This document shows positions 36,804 through 45,218 of a stretch of 64,000 nucleotides of DNA, one piece after another; the first letter of the stretch is position 1; every line of letters begins with the position of its first letter. The stretch is from Paraglaciecola sp. GTDB lineage: Bacteria; Pseudomonadota; Gammaproteobacteria; Enterobacterales; Alteromonadaceae. The stretch lies in the NCBI GenBank assembly GCA_009993955.1, contig JAACSL010000007.1:1-64000 (forward strand), in the 5' to 3' direction. A program made the position numbers and the translations under genes. The notes beneath the pieces are model-generated. The model was not told where the DNA came from and did no database searches. It worked only from the letters and a program-made list of their open reading frames with translations.

Positions 36804-38045
36804 TTAATCCCAATAACGTCCTGACACTGGCTCCGTCAGGGTGATCTCAATCATGCACTGGTGATCCTGAGCCATGCGATAGAGGCTCGCCAGGAGGTCA
36901 TCAATACGTTCATCCAGTTCCGCATCGTCAGCAACCCGCAATGTCAGACGGTAACGATGATCCACTTCATCGATGCACTCGGCTTTGAGTGGTTTAAGGC
37001 AAAAGCGGTCTATTTTTTGGCGGACTTTCACCGGATCACGACTATTTTTGTGGTACCGCTGCAAGCTGTAGCGAAGTTCCAGCTCGTGTGTACTTAACGT
37101 CTGCACAGGTGCTGGCTCCACCTCTGTGGGAGTAGCAGGCAAAAACGGCACCGGGCTATCCATGTAACGCATGGCGGAATTCAGATCTTTCCAGCCCACG
37201 TATTCCATTAATGCCTTTAGCGACCAGCCGCTTTGACCGGCCCATGTGGCAAAGCCGCGGCGTAAGGAATGGGCGCTGTAGTGTCCTGCATCGGCGACTC
37301 CGGCCACGATGAAGTTTTTGCGCAGCAGTGGCACAATATTTTTGGCGGTCAATGCCGCGCTGCCCAGATGGCCCCAGCGGTTGATGCTACGAAATACCGG
37401 CCCCTCGGTCAGCCCGGCCACCGCCAGATAACGCTCGAGGGCCTGCACAGGACACAGTTGGGCTAAGGCCGGTAATCGATAGACTTCCCCACGGTTGGTG
37501 CGATCCGTTTTGCTTCGACGCAGATAAATTTGCAGTCCTTCCCCTTTGGCCAGTGCAATATGCTCCACTTCCATCCGGCACAGTTCATCGCCACGAAAGC
37601 CACGCCAAAATCCAACCAAGATAAAGGCCCGATCACGACAGCAGCGCAGCAACTCCGGTTGCTCATTCCCGTCAATGGCCAGGGCTTCGCGCTGATCCAG
37701 ACTCCAGACGATTTGAGCCAGCGCCTCCAGTTGCAGAGGTTTGGCTTGTTTTTCCCGGACGGGATGCAATTCACGGATCCCTTTTAGCACCTTTTTCACC
37801 ATCGGTGCTTTGGTCGGATCGACAAAGCCTTGCTCACGGTGCCAGGCGGATAAGCCGGACAGTCGCTGCTTGAGTGTGTTGAAGGTTAACGAAGGTGCGT
37901 AGTGGGCCAGGTAGCGGCAGATCTCTGCGCTGGTTGTCGGCAGTAGCCCCCCAAACTGGGTTTCGAAATGTTCAACCGCCGCTTGATAACTGCGTCGGGT
38001 GTTATCCCGTGTCGCGGCCTGCAGATACTGATCAATGGTGTTCAC
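36804..38045 (-). CDS. tnpS: Tyrosine recombinase, TnpS-like cointegrate resolvase
   Basis: A 413-residue integrase-family protein with an N-terminal SAM-like domain (NTRRSYQAAVEHFETQFGGL) and catalytic residues Arg in GFRGDELCRM, HxxR in AHSLRRGFATWAG and Tyr in AMRYMDSPVPF. A C-terminal extension of about 110 residues follows the active tyrosine, longer than XerC/D. By analogy with Tn4651 TnpS it resolves cointegrates at a site between itself and tnpT. It is divergent from the tnpT-like gene and cotranscribed with tnpA. Confidence 0.88.
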   Translation of the reverse strand: MNTIDQYLQAATRDNTRRSYQAAVEHFETQFGGLLPTTSAEICRYLAHYAPSLTFNTLKQRLSGLSAWHREQGFVDPTKAPMVKKVLKGIRELHPVREKQAKPLQLEALAQIVWSLDQREALAIDGNEQPELLRCCRDRAFILVGFWRGFRGDELCRMEVEHIALAKGEGLQIYLRRSKTDRTNRGEVYRLPALAQLCPVQALERYLAVAGLTEGPVFRSINRWGHLGSAALTAKNIVPLLRKNFIVAGVADAGHYSAHSLRRGFATWAGQSGWSLKALMEYVGWKDLNSAMRYMDSPVPFLPATPTEVEPAPVQTLSTHELELRYSLQRYHKNSRDPVKVRQKIDRFCLKPLKAECIDEVDHRYRLTLRVADDAELDERIDDLLASLYRMAQDHQCMIEITLTEPVSGRYWD

Positions 38046-38193
38046 AGCGTAAGTTGTCCCCCATACAGTACCGCTGATTGTTTTTTGTACGCTTACTATA
38101 CGGGTTCGCTCTGATGCTTCGCAAGGGGTTCTGAACGGAGTCCGAAAAATACGTATGGCGTAGGCCTACAGTTGACGCGGCTTACAGCCTAAC

Positions 38194-38218
38194 AAGTAAT
38201 AATCCATAATTATTACTT
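38194..38218. other. Candidate resolution-site core (inverted repeat)
   Basis: AAGTAATAAT (38194-38203) and ATTATTACTT (38209-38218) are perfect inverted arms around the 5-base spacer CCATA. It lies in the divergent tnpS/tnpT spacer, where Tn4651-type elements keep their recombination site. A second 14-base palindrome, TATGTATATACATA (38262-38275), lies just upstream of the tnpT-like gene and may be an operator; GTAGGCCTAC occurs at 38159-38168. Confidence 0.6.
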
Positions 38219-38304
38219 ATTAGAAATGATGAAATTTTGACTATTTTTATTTTTGATTTAGTATGTATATACATATTACGTATTAGTACGAAATGGAGTT
38301 AATC

Positions 38305-39312
38305 ATGGCCAGAACCGGGATCACCAAAGACGATGTAAAAGACGCCAGACAGCGGCTGATAGACGAAGGTCAGTCGGTTACGTTGGATTCGTTGCGTATT
38401 GAGCTGGGCAATACCGGTTCCCGGTCAACCATACAGCGCTGGCTCCGGGAGTTGGAGAATGACGACTCGACCTTGTTGATGGATGAACAGCTTCTGACGG
38501 AGGCGATCAAGACGACGGTGCTGCAATTGGCTAGACGACTGCAGGAAGAGGCTTTGGCCAAAGTAGAACAAGCAGAGGCCATGCATAAAACTGCCCAAGC
38601 GAATTGGCAGCAGCTGGCGGACAACCTGCGTACTCAAATTCAGGATTTGACGGCGCAAACCGACGACATGCAGCGAAAGCTCTCATCATCCGAAGACAGC
38701 AATAAAAAACTTCAGGAAGCCAGACAGCAGGATGCACTCACAATGGCGGAACTCTCCGGTGTAAATGCCCATCTGAAAAGCCTGCTCGCCACCAAAGATC
38801 AGCATATTAGCTCTCTGGAAGACAAACATCAGCATGCCAGACAAGCACTTGAACATTACCGAGCTTCTGTCCAAACGCAGCGTGAGCAGGACGTACAACG
38901 CCATGAACACCAGATCCAGCAGGTGCAGGCTGATCTTCGCCTGGCGCAACAAACTGTGATGGTGAAACAGCAGGAAGTGAGCACTCTACAGGCGCAGGTA
39001 CAGCAATTAACAGCCACGCTGCAGCATACAGAGACTACATCCGCGCAGTTGAAGGAACAGCTGGGTAGTCTTCAGACTGAGCGACGTCAATTGGAGCGTC
39101 AGTTGGAACATCGAGATACACTGTATGCGGAGCTGCAAAAGGTATTTGATGCGAAATGCCACGATGTACAGGAATTGCAGGCCCATATTTCGAGCGTGAA
39201 AACACAAGAAACGACCTGGTTACAGGAAAAGGCCGCATTAACAGCGACCTTGGCCACTCAGCAGCAACTGTGGCAGCAGTTTTCACGCAGTTCAGTAGCA
39301 CCTGCATCCTGA
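38305..39312 (+). CDS. tnpT: TnpT-like protein (KfrA N-domain plus coiled coil)
   Basis: A 335-residue protein. Residues 1-110 form a KfrA-type DNA-binding domain (GITKDDVKDARQRLIDEGQSVTLDS, STIQRWLRELEN). Residues about 80-330 are a long Gln/Leu-rich coiled coil. In Tn4651, TnpT assists TnpS in cointegrate resolution. ATG 38305 follows GGAG by six bases; the frame opens four codons earlier. A palindrome immediately upstream could allow self-regulation, as in KfrA. Confidence 0.85.
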   Translation: MARTGITKDDVKDARQRLIDEGQSVTLDSLRIELGNTGSRSTIQRWLRELENDDSTLLMDEQLLTEAIKTTVLQLARRLQEEALAKVEQAEAMHKTAQANWQQLADNLRTQIQDLTAQTDDMQRKLSSSEDSNKKLQEARQQDALTMAELSGVNAHLKSLLATKDQHISSLEDKHQHARQALEHYRASVQTQREQDVQRHEHQIQQVQADLRLAQQTVMVKQQEVSTLQAQVQQLTATLQHTETTSAQLKEQLGSLQTERRQLERQLEHRDTLYAELQKVFDAKCHDVQELQAHISSVKTQETTWLQEKAALTATLATQQQLWQQFSRSSVAPAS

Positions 39313-39337
39313 TTATTATTGCTTTGGAGTTGTATTT

Positions 39338-39547
39338 ATGGCCCTAACGGATGAACAGTCACAAGAACTCATGGACGCCATCATAGAAAAATGTGAAACC
39401 ATGGAGCTATCGCCGGAGGAAATCATTGATGGTTTAGGGCTGGCGCTTATGAGTGCCACTATGGCCTTTGAAAAGCAGTCAGCTTCCATAACTGTAGAAG
39501 GCGTAGGCTACTGCGATGTTGTTTTAGAAACCGTAAACTCACTGTGA
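39338..39547 (+). CDS. Small acidic protein, unknown (overlaps GIY-YIG gene)
   Basis: A 69-residue acidic protein with a helical N-terminal half (SQELMDAIIEKCETMELSPEEIIDGLGLALM) and a strand-forming end (ITVEGVGYCDVVLETVNSL). No family recognised. Its stop codon overlaps the GTG start of the next gene (GTGA), so the two are probably coupled. It lies 25 bp after the tnpT-like gene. It could be a partner or inhibitor of the nuclease-like protein, but this is only suggested by position. Confidence 0.6.
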   Translation: MALTDEQSQELMDAIIEKCETMELSPEEIIDGLGLALMSATMAFEKQSASITVEGVGYCDVVLETVNSL

Positions 39548-40086
39548 GCATGAAGCCAAGACAGCGGGTGAATGCTATGCCACATTGGTGGCAACAGCAG
39601 CACGGAGTAGGTGGGCTTATATTTCATGATGAAATTATCTTAGCTCCAGACAACTATGACTTAAACCCCAACAGCAAATGGGCACACTTTAAAACTACCC
39701 AGCTAAAATTGCAGTGTCCAACGCCACAAAACATTTCCCAAGATATGTTCAGGCGTATTCACCCGAGCCAAAAGAATAGCGCCAACGTGAACGATCATGC
39801 CGAAATGCAGTCATTGCCGACAAGACCGGGTTATTATGCTGTGATCCGTGACAAACAGGTTCTGTACGTCGGTGCCTCGAGTGACCTTAGAGAACGATGC
39901 CATCGATTCATTGGCAAGGGGGAGATAGCAGACCGGCTTTACTTCTGGATCTGGCGCTATCCGTATTTTTTGGAATACATCTTGATTTCGTTCCTAGCAC
40001 CAAAGGACAACTGCCACGGTAAGTACACTAAGTTTCCGGCTATATGCGCTTGGAACGGTAAATTCAGAGAAGAATTGGATTTTTAA
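39544..40086 (+). CDS. GIY-YIG nuclease-like protein at the transposon right end
   Basis: A 180-residue protein with a GIY-YIG-type domain in its C-terminal half: PGYYAV (95-100), LYVGASSDLRERCH (107-120) with the conserved Arg, and Glu144 in FLEYILISFLAPKDN, the usual metal-binding glutamate followed by the Pro/Asn pattern. The N-terminal 90 residues have no recognised fold but contain MPHWWQQQHG. Catalytic positions look conserved, so nuclease activity is plausible. Start GTG 39544 overlaps the preceding stop; ATG 39550 is the alternative. It ends 62 bp before the right inverted repeat. Confidence 0.7.
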   Translation: MSMKPRQRVNAMPHWWQQQHGVGGLIFHDEIILAPDNYDLNPNSKWAHFKTTQLKLQCPTPQNISQDMFRRIHPSQKNSANVNDHAEMQSLPTRPGYYAVIRDKQVLYVGASSDLRERCHRFIGKGEIADRLYFWIWRYPYFLEYILISFLAPKDNCHGKYTKFPAICAWNGKFREELDF

Positions 40087-40147
40087 AAAGTCTCGTAAAA
40101 GCGTGATCACATCAATTTATATATTAATACTATCAATGCTTTAAATC

Positions 40148-40186
40148 ACTTTTTGTGAAAAAAATTCAGAATCCCGTTGGACCCTC
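40148..40186. repeat. Transposon right terminal inverted repeat
   Basis: Reverse complement matches the left repeat at 38 of 39 positions and ends GAGGGTCC when read inward. The outer edge is at 40186, next to the AACCA duplication. Confidence 0.95.
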
Positions 40187-40191
40187 AACCA
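40187..40191. repeat. Target-site duplication AACCA, right copy
   Basis: Identical to 25999-26003. One copy belongs to the original receptor gene, where it is part of the codons for Gly-Trp read on the minus strand. Confidence 0.93.
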
Positions 40192-41000
40192 GCGACTTGG
40201 TTGCCATCATATTTATGATGCATGCCCCCCATTTCGAAACGCAAATTTTCAGTTACATCGATGTTAAATGAACCTTGCAATATAGTTTGGTCGGTGGCGC
40301 TGTCATCATAATAACTGCCAGAGTTCTCAACTTCACCGTATAAATAAAATCCGCCTTTTTTCTCGCCAATTGAGCCAGGGCCGCCTACTTCAGCGCTCAA
40401 GACACTTTTATCCCAACTGCCTAGGGTATATGAAAACGCGCCGGTATTTTGTTCGAGATATTGACCACGGCTGGCACTGGCTGATTTGGGATTAAAGTTT
40501 AAGTAGCCGCCAATTTTTGCTGGACCGTAAATGGGTGACGCTGGACCACGCACTACGTCAATACGACTTGAGGCACCGATAGGGGTTGGGTAGTTACCGG
40601 GGTTATCTAAACGTTTTACGCCGCGAAAGTAAGCTTCACCGGGTGTGCCACGCACATCCAACGAGCCCGCCACGCCAAAAAATGATTGGGTATAGGTACC
40701 CGGCGCGAAGGCCACTAATTCATCAATGTCACCAATCGCAAAACGTTCCAATTGTTCATCACTGATGGTTGACGCAGAACGAGGGGTTTCTAATATCGAC
40801 TTTCCAAAGCCAAATACCGCTTCAACATCTTGTCCGGGTAGACTGCCTAACGAACCGACCACCTCGATTTTTTCAACTTCTGCTTCTTTTTTGCTAGCAG
40901 CATCAGGCTCCTGCGCCAACACCTGTCCAGATAAAGTGAGGGCTAAACCCAGTGCAACCGCTTGGGCAAGCTGGCTTCTGTTAAACGTATTTTTTCTCAT
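40187..41000 (-). pseudogene. TonB-dependent receptor, N-terminal part (gene split by transposon)
   Basis: Encodes a signal peptide (MRKNTFNRSQLAQAVALGLA, cleaved near SGQVLAQ), a TonB box (EKIEVVG) and the plug domain (SASTISDEQLERFAIGDIDELV, GSLDVRGTPGEAYFRGV, SRIDVVRGPASPIYG), then enters the barrel and stops at the transposon after NQVAG. ATG 41000 fits the signal peptide; the frame is open to 41084. Rejoined with 24359-25998 it gives 845 codons. Flanking genes and an upstream RutR-like box suggest uptake of purines or nucleosides across the outer membrane. The truncated product would lack most of the barrel. Confidence 0.93.
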
Positions 41001-41088
41001 TATATTTCCCCGGGATGGTTCTAAAGATCTAACGTGTTGTGTGTAAAGTGAGTTCAAGGCCTGAAGTTGCACGAAGAGTGCCAATTTC

Positions 41089-41104
41089 TTGTCCAGTTGG
41101 TCAA
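41089..41104. promoter_or_regulatory. RutR-like operator upstream of the TonB receptor
   Basis: TTGTCCAGTTGGTCAA matches TTGACCA-NN-TGGTCAA at 13 of 14 fixed positions, the best match in the window. It lies 89 bp upstream of the receptor start. The remainder of the 41001-41324 spacer is AT-rich with no other clear feature. Confidence 0.7.
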
Positions 41105-41324
41105 CATCTAATCTGCTAGTTATGTGGTTGAAAAGTAAAGAAAATAATGCTTAATATGTTTCAGTAAAACGTTAATTTTATGTAAACTTTTAAAGCGCAG
41201 AACGGTGTGGCGCACCATGCGCGAACAAGCCCTTTCATTATGCACCAAAATAATGCTTTGCAAGGAAGATCTAAAATTTTTCCGCCGTCACAGTAGTATT
41301 GTGAAATTATTTTGCCGAAGCGGT

Positions 41325-42692
41325 TTACAGAATGTGTTGTAATTTTTTGGCGAGTTGATGATGGCGCTGCATAAGCGTTTCTTGCATCACACTAACATGC
41401 TGTTTGTCTTCAATGACCCAGCGCCCCGCTATCATCAAGCGATCAACTTGATGGGCTCCACAGGTGACGAGGGCAGCGAGGGGATCGCCAATGCCTGAAA
41501 AACGTAATTCATTGGTGCTAAACATCGCAATGTCAGCTTGATAACCAGGGGCAAATTGACCAAGCGTGTGTCGCCCAAGCACCTGCGCCGAACCGCGCGT
41601 GGCATAACCTAAGACAAGTTCAGCGGTAATGGTTTGTGCGCCGTAACGCAAACGCTGTTGGAGCAATGACTGACGTACTTCTTGGATCATATTAGAACAA
41701 TCATTTGATGCCGATCCATCCACAGCCAAGCCAATGGGGCAACCTGCCTGTTGCAGTTCGATAGTTGGGCAAATGCCCGAAGCCAGCAGCATATTCGAAC
41801 TTGGACAATGTGCGATACCAACTCGCGCTTTCCCTAAGCGTTGAATTTCTTGTGGGTCAAAATTTATGCCGTGTGCTAACCATGTATTGGCGTTTAGCCA
41901 GCCGCAGGATTCTAAATAATCCAGAGGGCGCATACCGTAAGTACGCTGACAAAACGTGTTTTCGTCTTCGGTCTCGGCAAGATGAGTGTGCATGCGCACC
42001 TTATTTTGCATGGCTAAGGCGGCGGTATTTTCCATGAGTGATGTAGACACAGAAAAAGGCGAGCAGGGGGCTAAGGCGATTTGCAGCATCGCGTCATCTT
42101 GGTCATCGTGATACAGGTCAATTAAACGTTGGCTGTCGAGTAAAATAACATCGTCACTTTGAATAACGGAATCAGGCGGAAGACCACCCTTGCTTTCACC
42201 CAAGCTCATGGATCCCCGAGTAAGCGTTGCTCTGCAGCCAAGGGATTGCAATGCAGCAACTTGCACATCAATAGCCTGTTCCAGCCCTTTAGGAAATACA
42301 TAGTGATGGTCAGACACGCAACTTGTGCCCGACAACATCAGCTCTAAGGCCGCTAATTGTGTTGCGCTGTATAACATCTCTTCATCGAGATGTTGCCACA
42401 GTCGGTAGAGAAATTTTAACCAAGGGAACAAGGGTTTATTCAACGCGCCTGGTACACAACGTGTCAGGGTTTGATAAAAATGATGGTGCGTATTGATAAG
42501 ACCCGGAGTCAAAATGCGTTCACTGCAATCAATGCTCACATCGATTTTATGTATTGGTTGTTCACCAGATGCCACTAGTTCGATAATGCGGGTACCCTGA
42601 ATGACGATTCCAGCGCCGGCATTGTGTGCGTTGCCCGTATATATGGCAGCTGGATGTTTTAACCACTGAATAGGCTTTGTTAGGTCGTGCAT
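41325..42692 (-). CDS. 8-Oxoguanine deaminase-type amidohydrolase
   Basis: A 455-residue amidohydrolase: NTHHHFYQTLTR (metal HxH), HTHLAETEDE, AHGINFD and AVDGSASNDCSNM. These match the 8-oxoguanine deaminase / hydroxydechloroatrazine ethylaminohydrolase branch rather than GuaD, which is separately encoded at 10.1-11.5 kb. It would deaminate 8-oxoguanine to urate, feeding PuuD, or act on a related amino-purine. The start is ATG 42692 or GTG 42707. It follows the permease gene by about 20 bp and precedes the TonB receptor, on the same strand. Confidence 0.85.
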   Translation of the reverse strand: MHDLTKPIQWLKHPAAIYTGNAHNAGAGIVIQGTRIIELVASGEQPIHKIDVSIDCSERILTPGLINTHHHFYQTLTRCVPGALNKPLFPWLKFLYRLWQHLDEEMLYSATQLAALELMLSGTSCVSDHHYVFPKGLEQAIDVQVAALQSLGCRATLTRGSMSLGESKGGLPPDSVIQSDDVILLDSQRLIDLYHDDQDDAMLQIALAPCSPFSVSTSLMENTAALAMQNKVRMHTHLAETEDENTFCQRTYGMRPLDYLESCGWLNANTWLAHGINFDPQEIQRLGKARVGIAHCPSSNMLLASGICPTIELQQAGCPIGLAVDGSASNDCSNMIQEVRQSLLQQRLRYGAQTITAELVLGYATRGSAQVLGRHTLGQFAPGYQADIAMFSTNELRFSGIGDPLAALVTCGAHQVDRLMIAGRWVIEDKQHVSVMQETLMQRHHQLAKKLQHIL

Positions 42693-42714
42693 TGATTGCT
42701 TATCCACATTGACG

Positions 42715-44067
42715 TCAAAGGACGTGACTTGATGGTTTATTGGTTTGCTCAGGCAAAAGTATATTTAAAAAGATGGCGCTAAAGCCGGCAACTGTCACCG
42801 ACGAAGAGAGGATATTTTTAGCTAGGGTAGGTAAATTGCTTAATATTTCTGGCACCATCATGACCCCCAATCCTAGCCCCAAAGAGGTAGCGATGATCAA
42901 ACTTTTACGACGATCAATGGGTTCACTGGTGAGAATATTTAAGCCTGCCACGGCTATGGTAGCGAACATTACCAGAGTCGCGCCACCTAATACCGCTTTT
43001 GGCATTAACTGAATAAACGCACCGATAACAGGGAACAGGCCAAGTACTACCAAGAAAGCTGCGATATAAAAAGCCACATGCCGACTCGCCACACCCGTCA
43101 ACTGAATCACGGCATTGTTTTGTCCAAAGGTGGTATTGGGAAAATTGTTAAACATCGCAGCTAAAATGGAATTGATGCCATCCGCTAAGATCCCGCCTTT
43201 GATGCGTTTTAGGTAAATGGGACCGCTGATAGGTTGACGGCAGAATAAACTGTTGGCGGTAAGATCACCGGCTGTTTCAATGGCACTCAAAAAGTAGATA
43301 AGGGCAATGGGAATAAACACGTCCCACTGAAAATCAATGCCATATTTAAACGGTATGGGCAGGCTTACTAAGGGCAGTTCAACCATGTTGTCGAAGTCGA
43401 TTAAACCCTGCCACCATGCCAAAACACTGCCTACCAACATGCCAATGAAAATCGCACTGAGTCGCAGCATGGGTATGCGCGATGCGTTAAAAGCAATCAC
43501 AATAAACAATACGCTGGTACCAAGAATGAGATTATCGACGGAGGCAAAATCGGCGTTGCCAAACCCTCCGGCTAAGTCTGTCATGCCAACCTTAATTAAC
43601 GTAATGCCAATGGTGGTAATCACAATGCCAGTAGTCAGTGGGGTGATGACACTTTTTATTTTGTCGATAAATCGACTTAAAATGATTTCCACCAAAGCGC
43701 CCCAGAAACAAATTCCAAACATCAGCGCAAGAATATCGTCGTTGCTGCCTCCCTGATTTTTTACCATAAAGCCTGCCGCAAGCAGGGCACTAATAAAGGT
43801 AAAACTGGTGCCCTGAACGGCAATTAAACCGCTGCCAATAGGGCCAATTTTTTTGACTTGGATAAAGGTTGAAATACCAGAAACCATCAAGGCCATGCTG
43901 ACTAAATAAGGTATTTCAGCTTGCAAATCCAAGACATTACCGATGATGAGGGTTGGCGTTATAATGCCAATAAAACAAGCCATAACATGTTGGATTGCCG
44001 CAGTGATACAGTGGCTAACAGGTGGTTTATCATCGAGGCCATACAGGATATCGTTGTTGCTTAACAT
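42715..44067 (-). CDS. NCS2 xanthine/urate permease
   Basis: A 450-residue nucleobase:cation symporter-2 protein with PVSHCITAAIQHVMACFIGIITPTLI, GIGPVGSGL-like IGPIGSGLIAVQGTSFTF, SAIETAGDLTAN and NFPNTTFGQNNAVIQLTGVASRHVA. The latter segments are the conserved helices 8-10 of xanthine and urate transporters (XanQ/UacT type). It probably imports xanthine or urate with protons for XdhAB and PuuD. A RutR-like box lies 106 bp upstream. Exact substrate is inferred. Confidence 0.9.
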   Translation of the reverse strand: MLSNNDILYGLDDKPPVSHCITAAIQHVMACFIGIITPTLIIGNVLDLQAEIPYLVSMALMVSGISTFIQVKKIGPIGSGLIAVQGTSFTFISALLAAGFMVKNQGGSNDDILALMFGICFWGALVEIILSRFIDKIKSVITPLTTGIVITTIGITLIKVGMTDLAGGFGNADFASVDNLILGTSVLFIVIAFNASRIPMLRLSAIFIGMLVGSVLAWWQGLIDFDNMVELPLVSLPIPFKYGIDFQWDVFIPIALIYFLSAIETAGDLTANSLFCRQPISGPIYLKRIKGGILADGINSILAAMFNNFPNTTFGQNNAVIQLTGVASRHVAFYIAAFLVVLGLFPVIGAFIQLMPKAVLGGATLVMFATIAVAGLNILTSEPIDRRKSLIIATSLGLGLGVMMVPEILSNLPTLAKNILSSSVTVAGFSAIFLNILLPEQTNKPSSHVL

Positions 44068-44172
44068 GCGTAGCTTGCTTCTTATCAGTGGTGAATGGAA
44101 AGACTATGTGTGCGACAAAATAGAACTATATTGTGACTAATTACTGCCTAGTGTTTTACACAAAGCAACTTT

Positions 44173-44188
44173 TTGACCAAAGAGTCAG
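44173..44188. promoter_or_regulatory. RutR-like operator upstream of the xanthine/urate permease
   Basis: TTGACCAAAGAGTCAG keeps the full left half TTGACCA and 11 of 14 fixed positions overall. Its core TGACCAAAGAGTC is identical to the box before the AzgA-type permease (20383). Confidence 0.6.
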
Positions 44189-44329
44189 ATTTTGATTATT
44201 TTAGTTATGTTAATGATATATATAGCTTTATTGTGCCAGTGCTAATGACTGACACTGAACCATATCGACTCCGTTGCTCTGTTATTGTGCAACACCCTAC
44301 TACGCCATACAGTTGAGGAAAATGCCCGA

Positions 44330-45154
44330 ATGCCAAACATCATAGACGTAAACTGGCTTAAATCTCGCCTTGGATCCAAAGACCTCGTTATTTTATTTAC
44401 GAGCATGAAAGACATCAGCACAGGGCAGGCTGAGCCGATACCAACAACGTTAATTCCTGGATCAATTTATGTCGATTTCGAAGGGCAATTTTGCGATCAT
44501 CAATCTCCTTTGCCACATACTTTAGCTAACGAACAACAATTTGAAAAAGCGGCGCAAGCATTGGGCATCAATGCAGATACTCACCTCATCGTGTATGACG
44601 CCAAGGGCGTGTATACCGCTCCCCGAGTGTGGTGGATGTTCAACGTGATGGGACATCATAAGATCAGTATTTTAAACGGCGGTCTACCTGCATGGCTTGC
44701 TGCCCAAGGTGAAGTTGCACCGAGTTTAGCGACACCAAGTCAGCGAGGGAATTTTAAAGCAACACGACAAGGCCAACGCATCGTGGATGTCAGTGTTTTG
44801 CAGCACAATATGAACAATTTCAATATTATCGATGCTCGTTCTGCTGCCAGATTTCATGGCACTGCGCCAGAGCCTAGACTGGGATTGCGTTCTGGCCATA
44901 TACCCGGATCAGTCAATTTACCCTTTACTCAAGTGCTCCACGGGCACTATTTGAAAGGGCATGAGGCTTTAAAAGCGGAATTTGCTGCCCTTAAGTTAGA
45001 TGCGAGCAAAGACCTAGTCATGACTTGTGGTTCAGGGGTAACCGCATGCATTCTTGCCCTTGCTGCAGAGGAGCTAGGCTATCAAAACTGCCAAGTCTAT
45101 GATGGCTCTTGGAGTGAGTGGGGCGGCAACAACGCGCTGCCCATCGTTAATTAG
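44330..45154 (+). CDS. Rhodanese-type sulfurtransferase (SseA-like)
   Basis: A 274-residue protein of two rhodanese domains. The second holds the active cysteine in the loop CGSGVTA, the form seen in 3-mercaptopyruvate sulfurtransferases; the first is inactive. ARSAARFHG and RSGHIPGSVNLPF are also typical. It moves sulfur from mercaptopyruvate or thiosulfate to thiol acceptors. ATG 44330 is preceded by GAGGAAA; the frame extends 15 codons further. It is divergent from the permease gene. Confidence 0.88.
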   Translation: MPNIIDVNWLKSRLGSKDLVILFTSMKDISTGQAEPIPTTLIPGSIYVDFEGQFCDHQSPLPHTLANEQQFEKAAQALGINADTHLIVYDAKGVYTAPRVWWMFNVMGHHKISILNGGLPAWLAAQGEVAPSLATPSQRGNFKATRQGQRIVDVSVLQHNMNNFNIIDARSAARFHGTAPEPRLGLRSGHIPGSVNLPFTQVLHGHYLKGHEALKAEFAALKLDASKDLVMTCGSGVTACILALAAEELGYQNCQVYDGSWSEWGGNNALPIVN

Positions 45155-45186
45155 CGAAATAAAAAAAGCGCCCACGTAAAGTGGGC
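45155..45186 (-). terminator. Intrinsic terminator for the EF-hand genes
   Basis: GCCCAC (45170-45175) and GTGGGC (45181-45186) pair around GTAAA. On the minus strand a run of seven T (45167-45161) follows, so it ends transcription of the EF-hand genes; it also lies just past the rhodanese stop. Confidence 0.8.
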
Positions 45187-45218
45187 AAAGGGAGTGTTAA
45201 TTCAGCTGCCTGTGGATA

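Larger units (their letters stand above)
26004..40186. mobile_element. Tn3-family transposon (Tn4651-like), 14,183 bp
   Basis: Bounded by 39-bp terminal inverted repeats with one mismatch (26004-26042 and 40148-40186) and flanked by the 5-bp duplication AACCA. It encodes a 1001-residue Tn3-type transposase, a tyrosine recombinase and a divergent KfrA-like coiled-coil protein, the TnpA/TnpS/TnpT set of the Tn4651 group, with a candidate resolution site between the last two. Cargo on the left (26.1-33.7 kb) includes a tRNA-Pro gene, unknown genes, HU, chemoreceptor, SulP transporter and others. On the right (39.3-40.1 kb) are two overlapping small genes. It is inserted in a TonB receptor gene, and the clean duplication and restorable frame point to a fairly recent event. 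Confidence 0.95.

Noticed and set aside
41325-42692. Second guanine deaminase GuaD
   Set aside because: The motifs (NTHHHFYQT, AVDGSASND) follow the 8-oxoguanine deaminase/AtzB branch, unlike the GuaD at 10123-11487.
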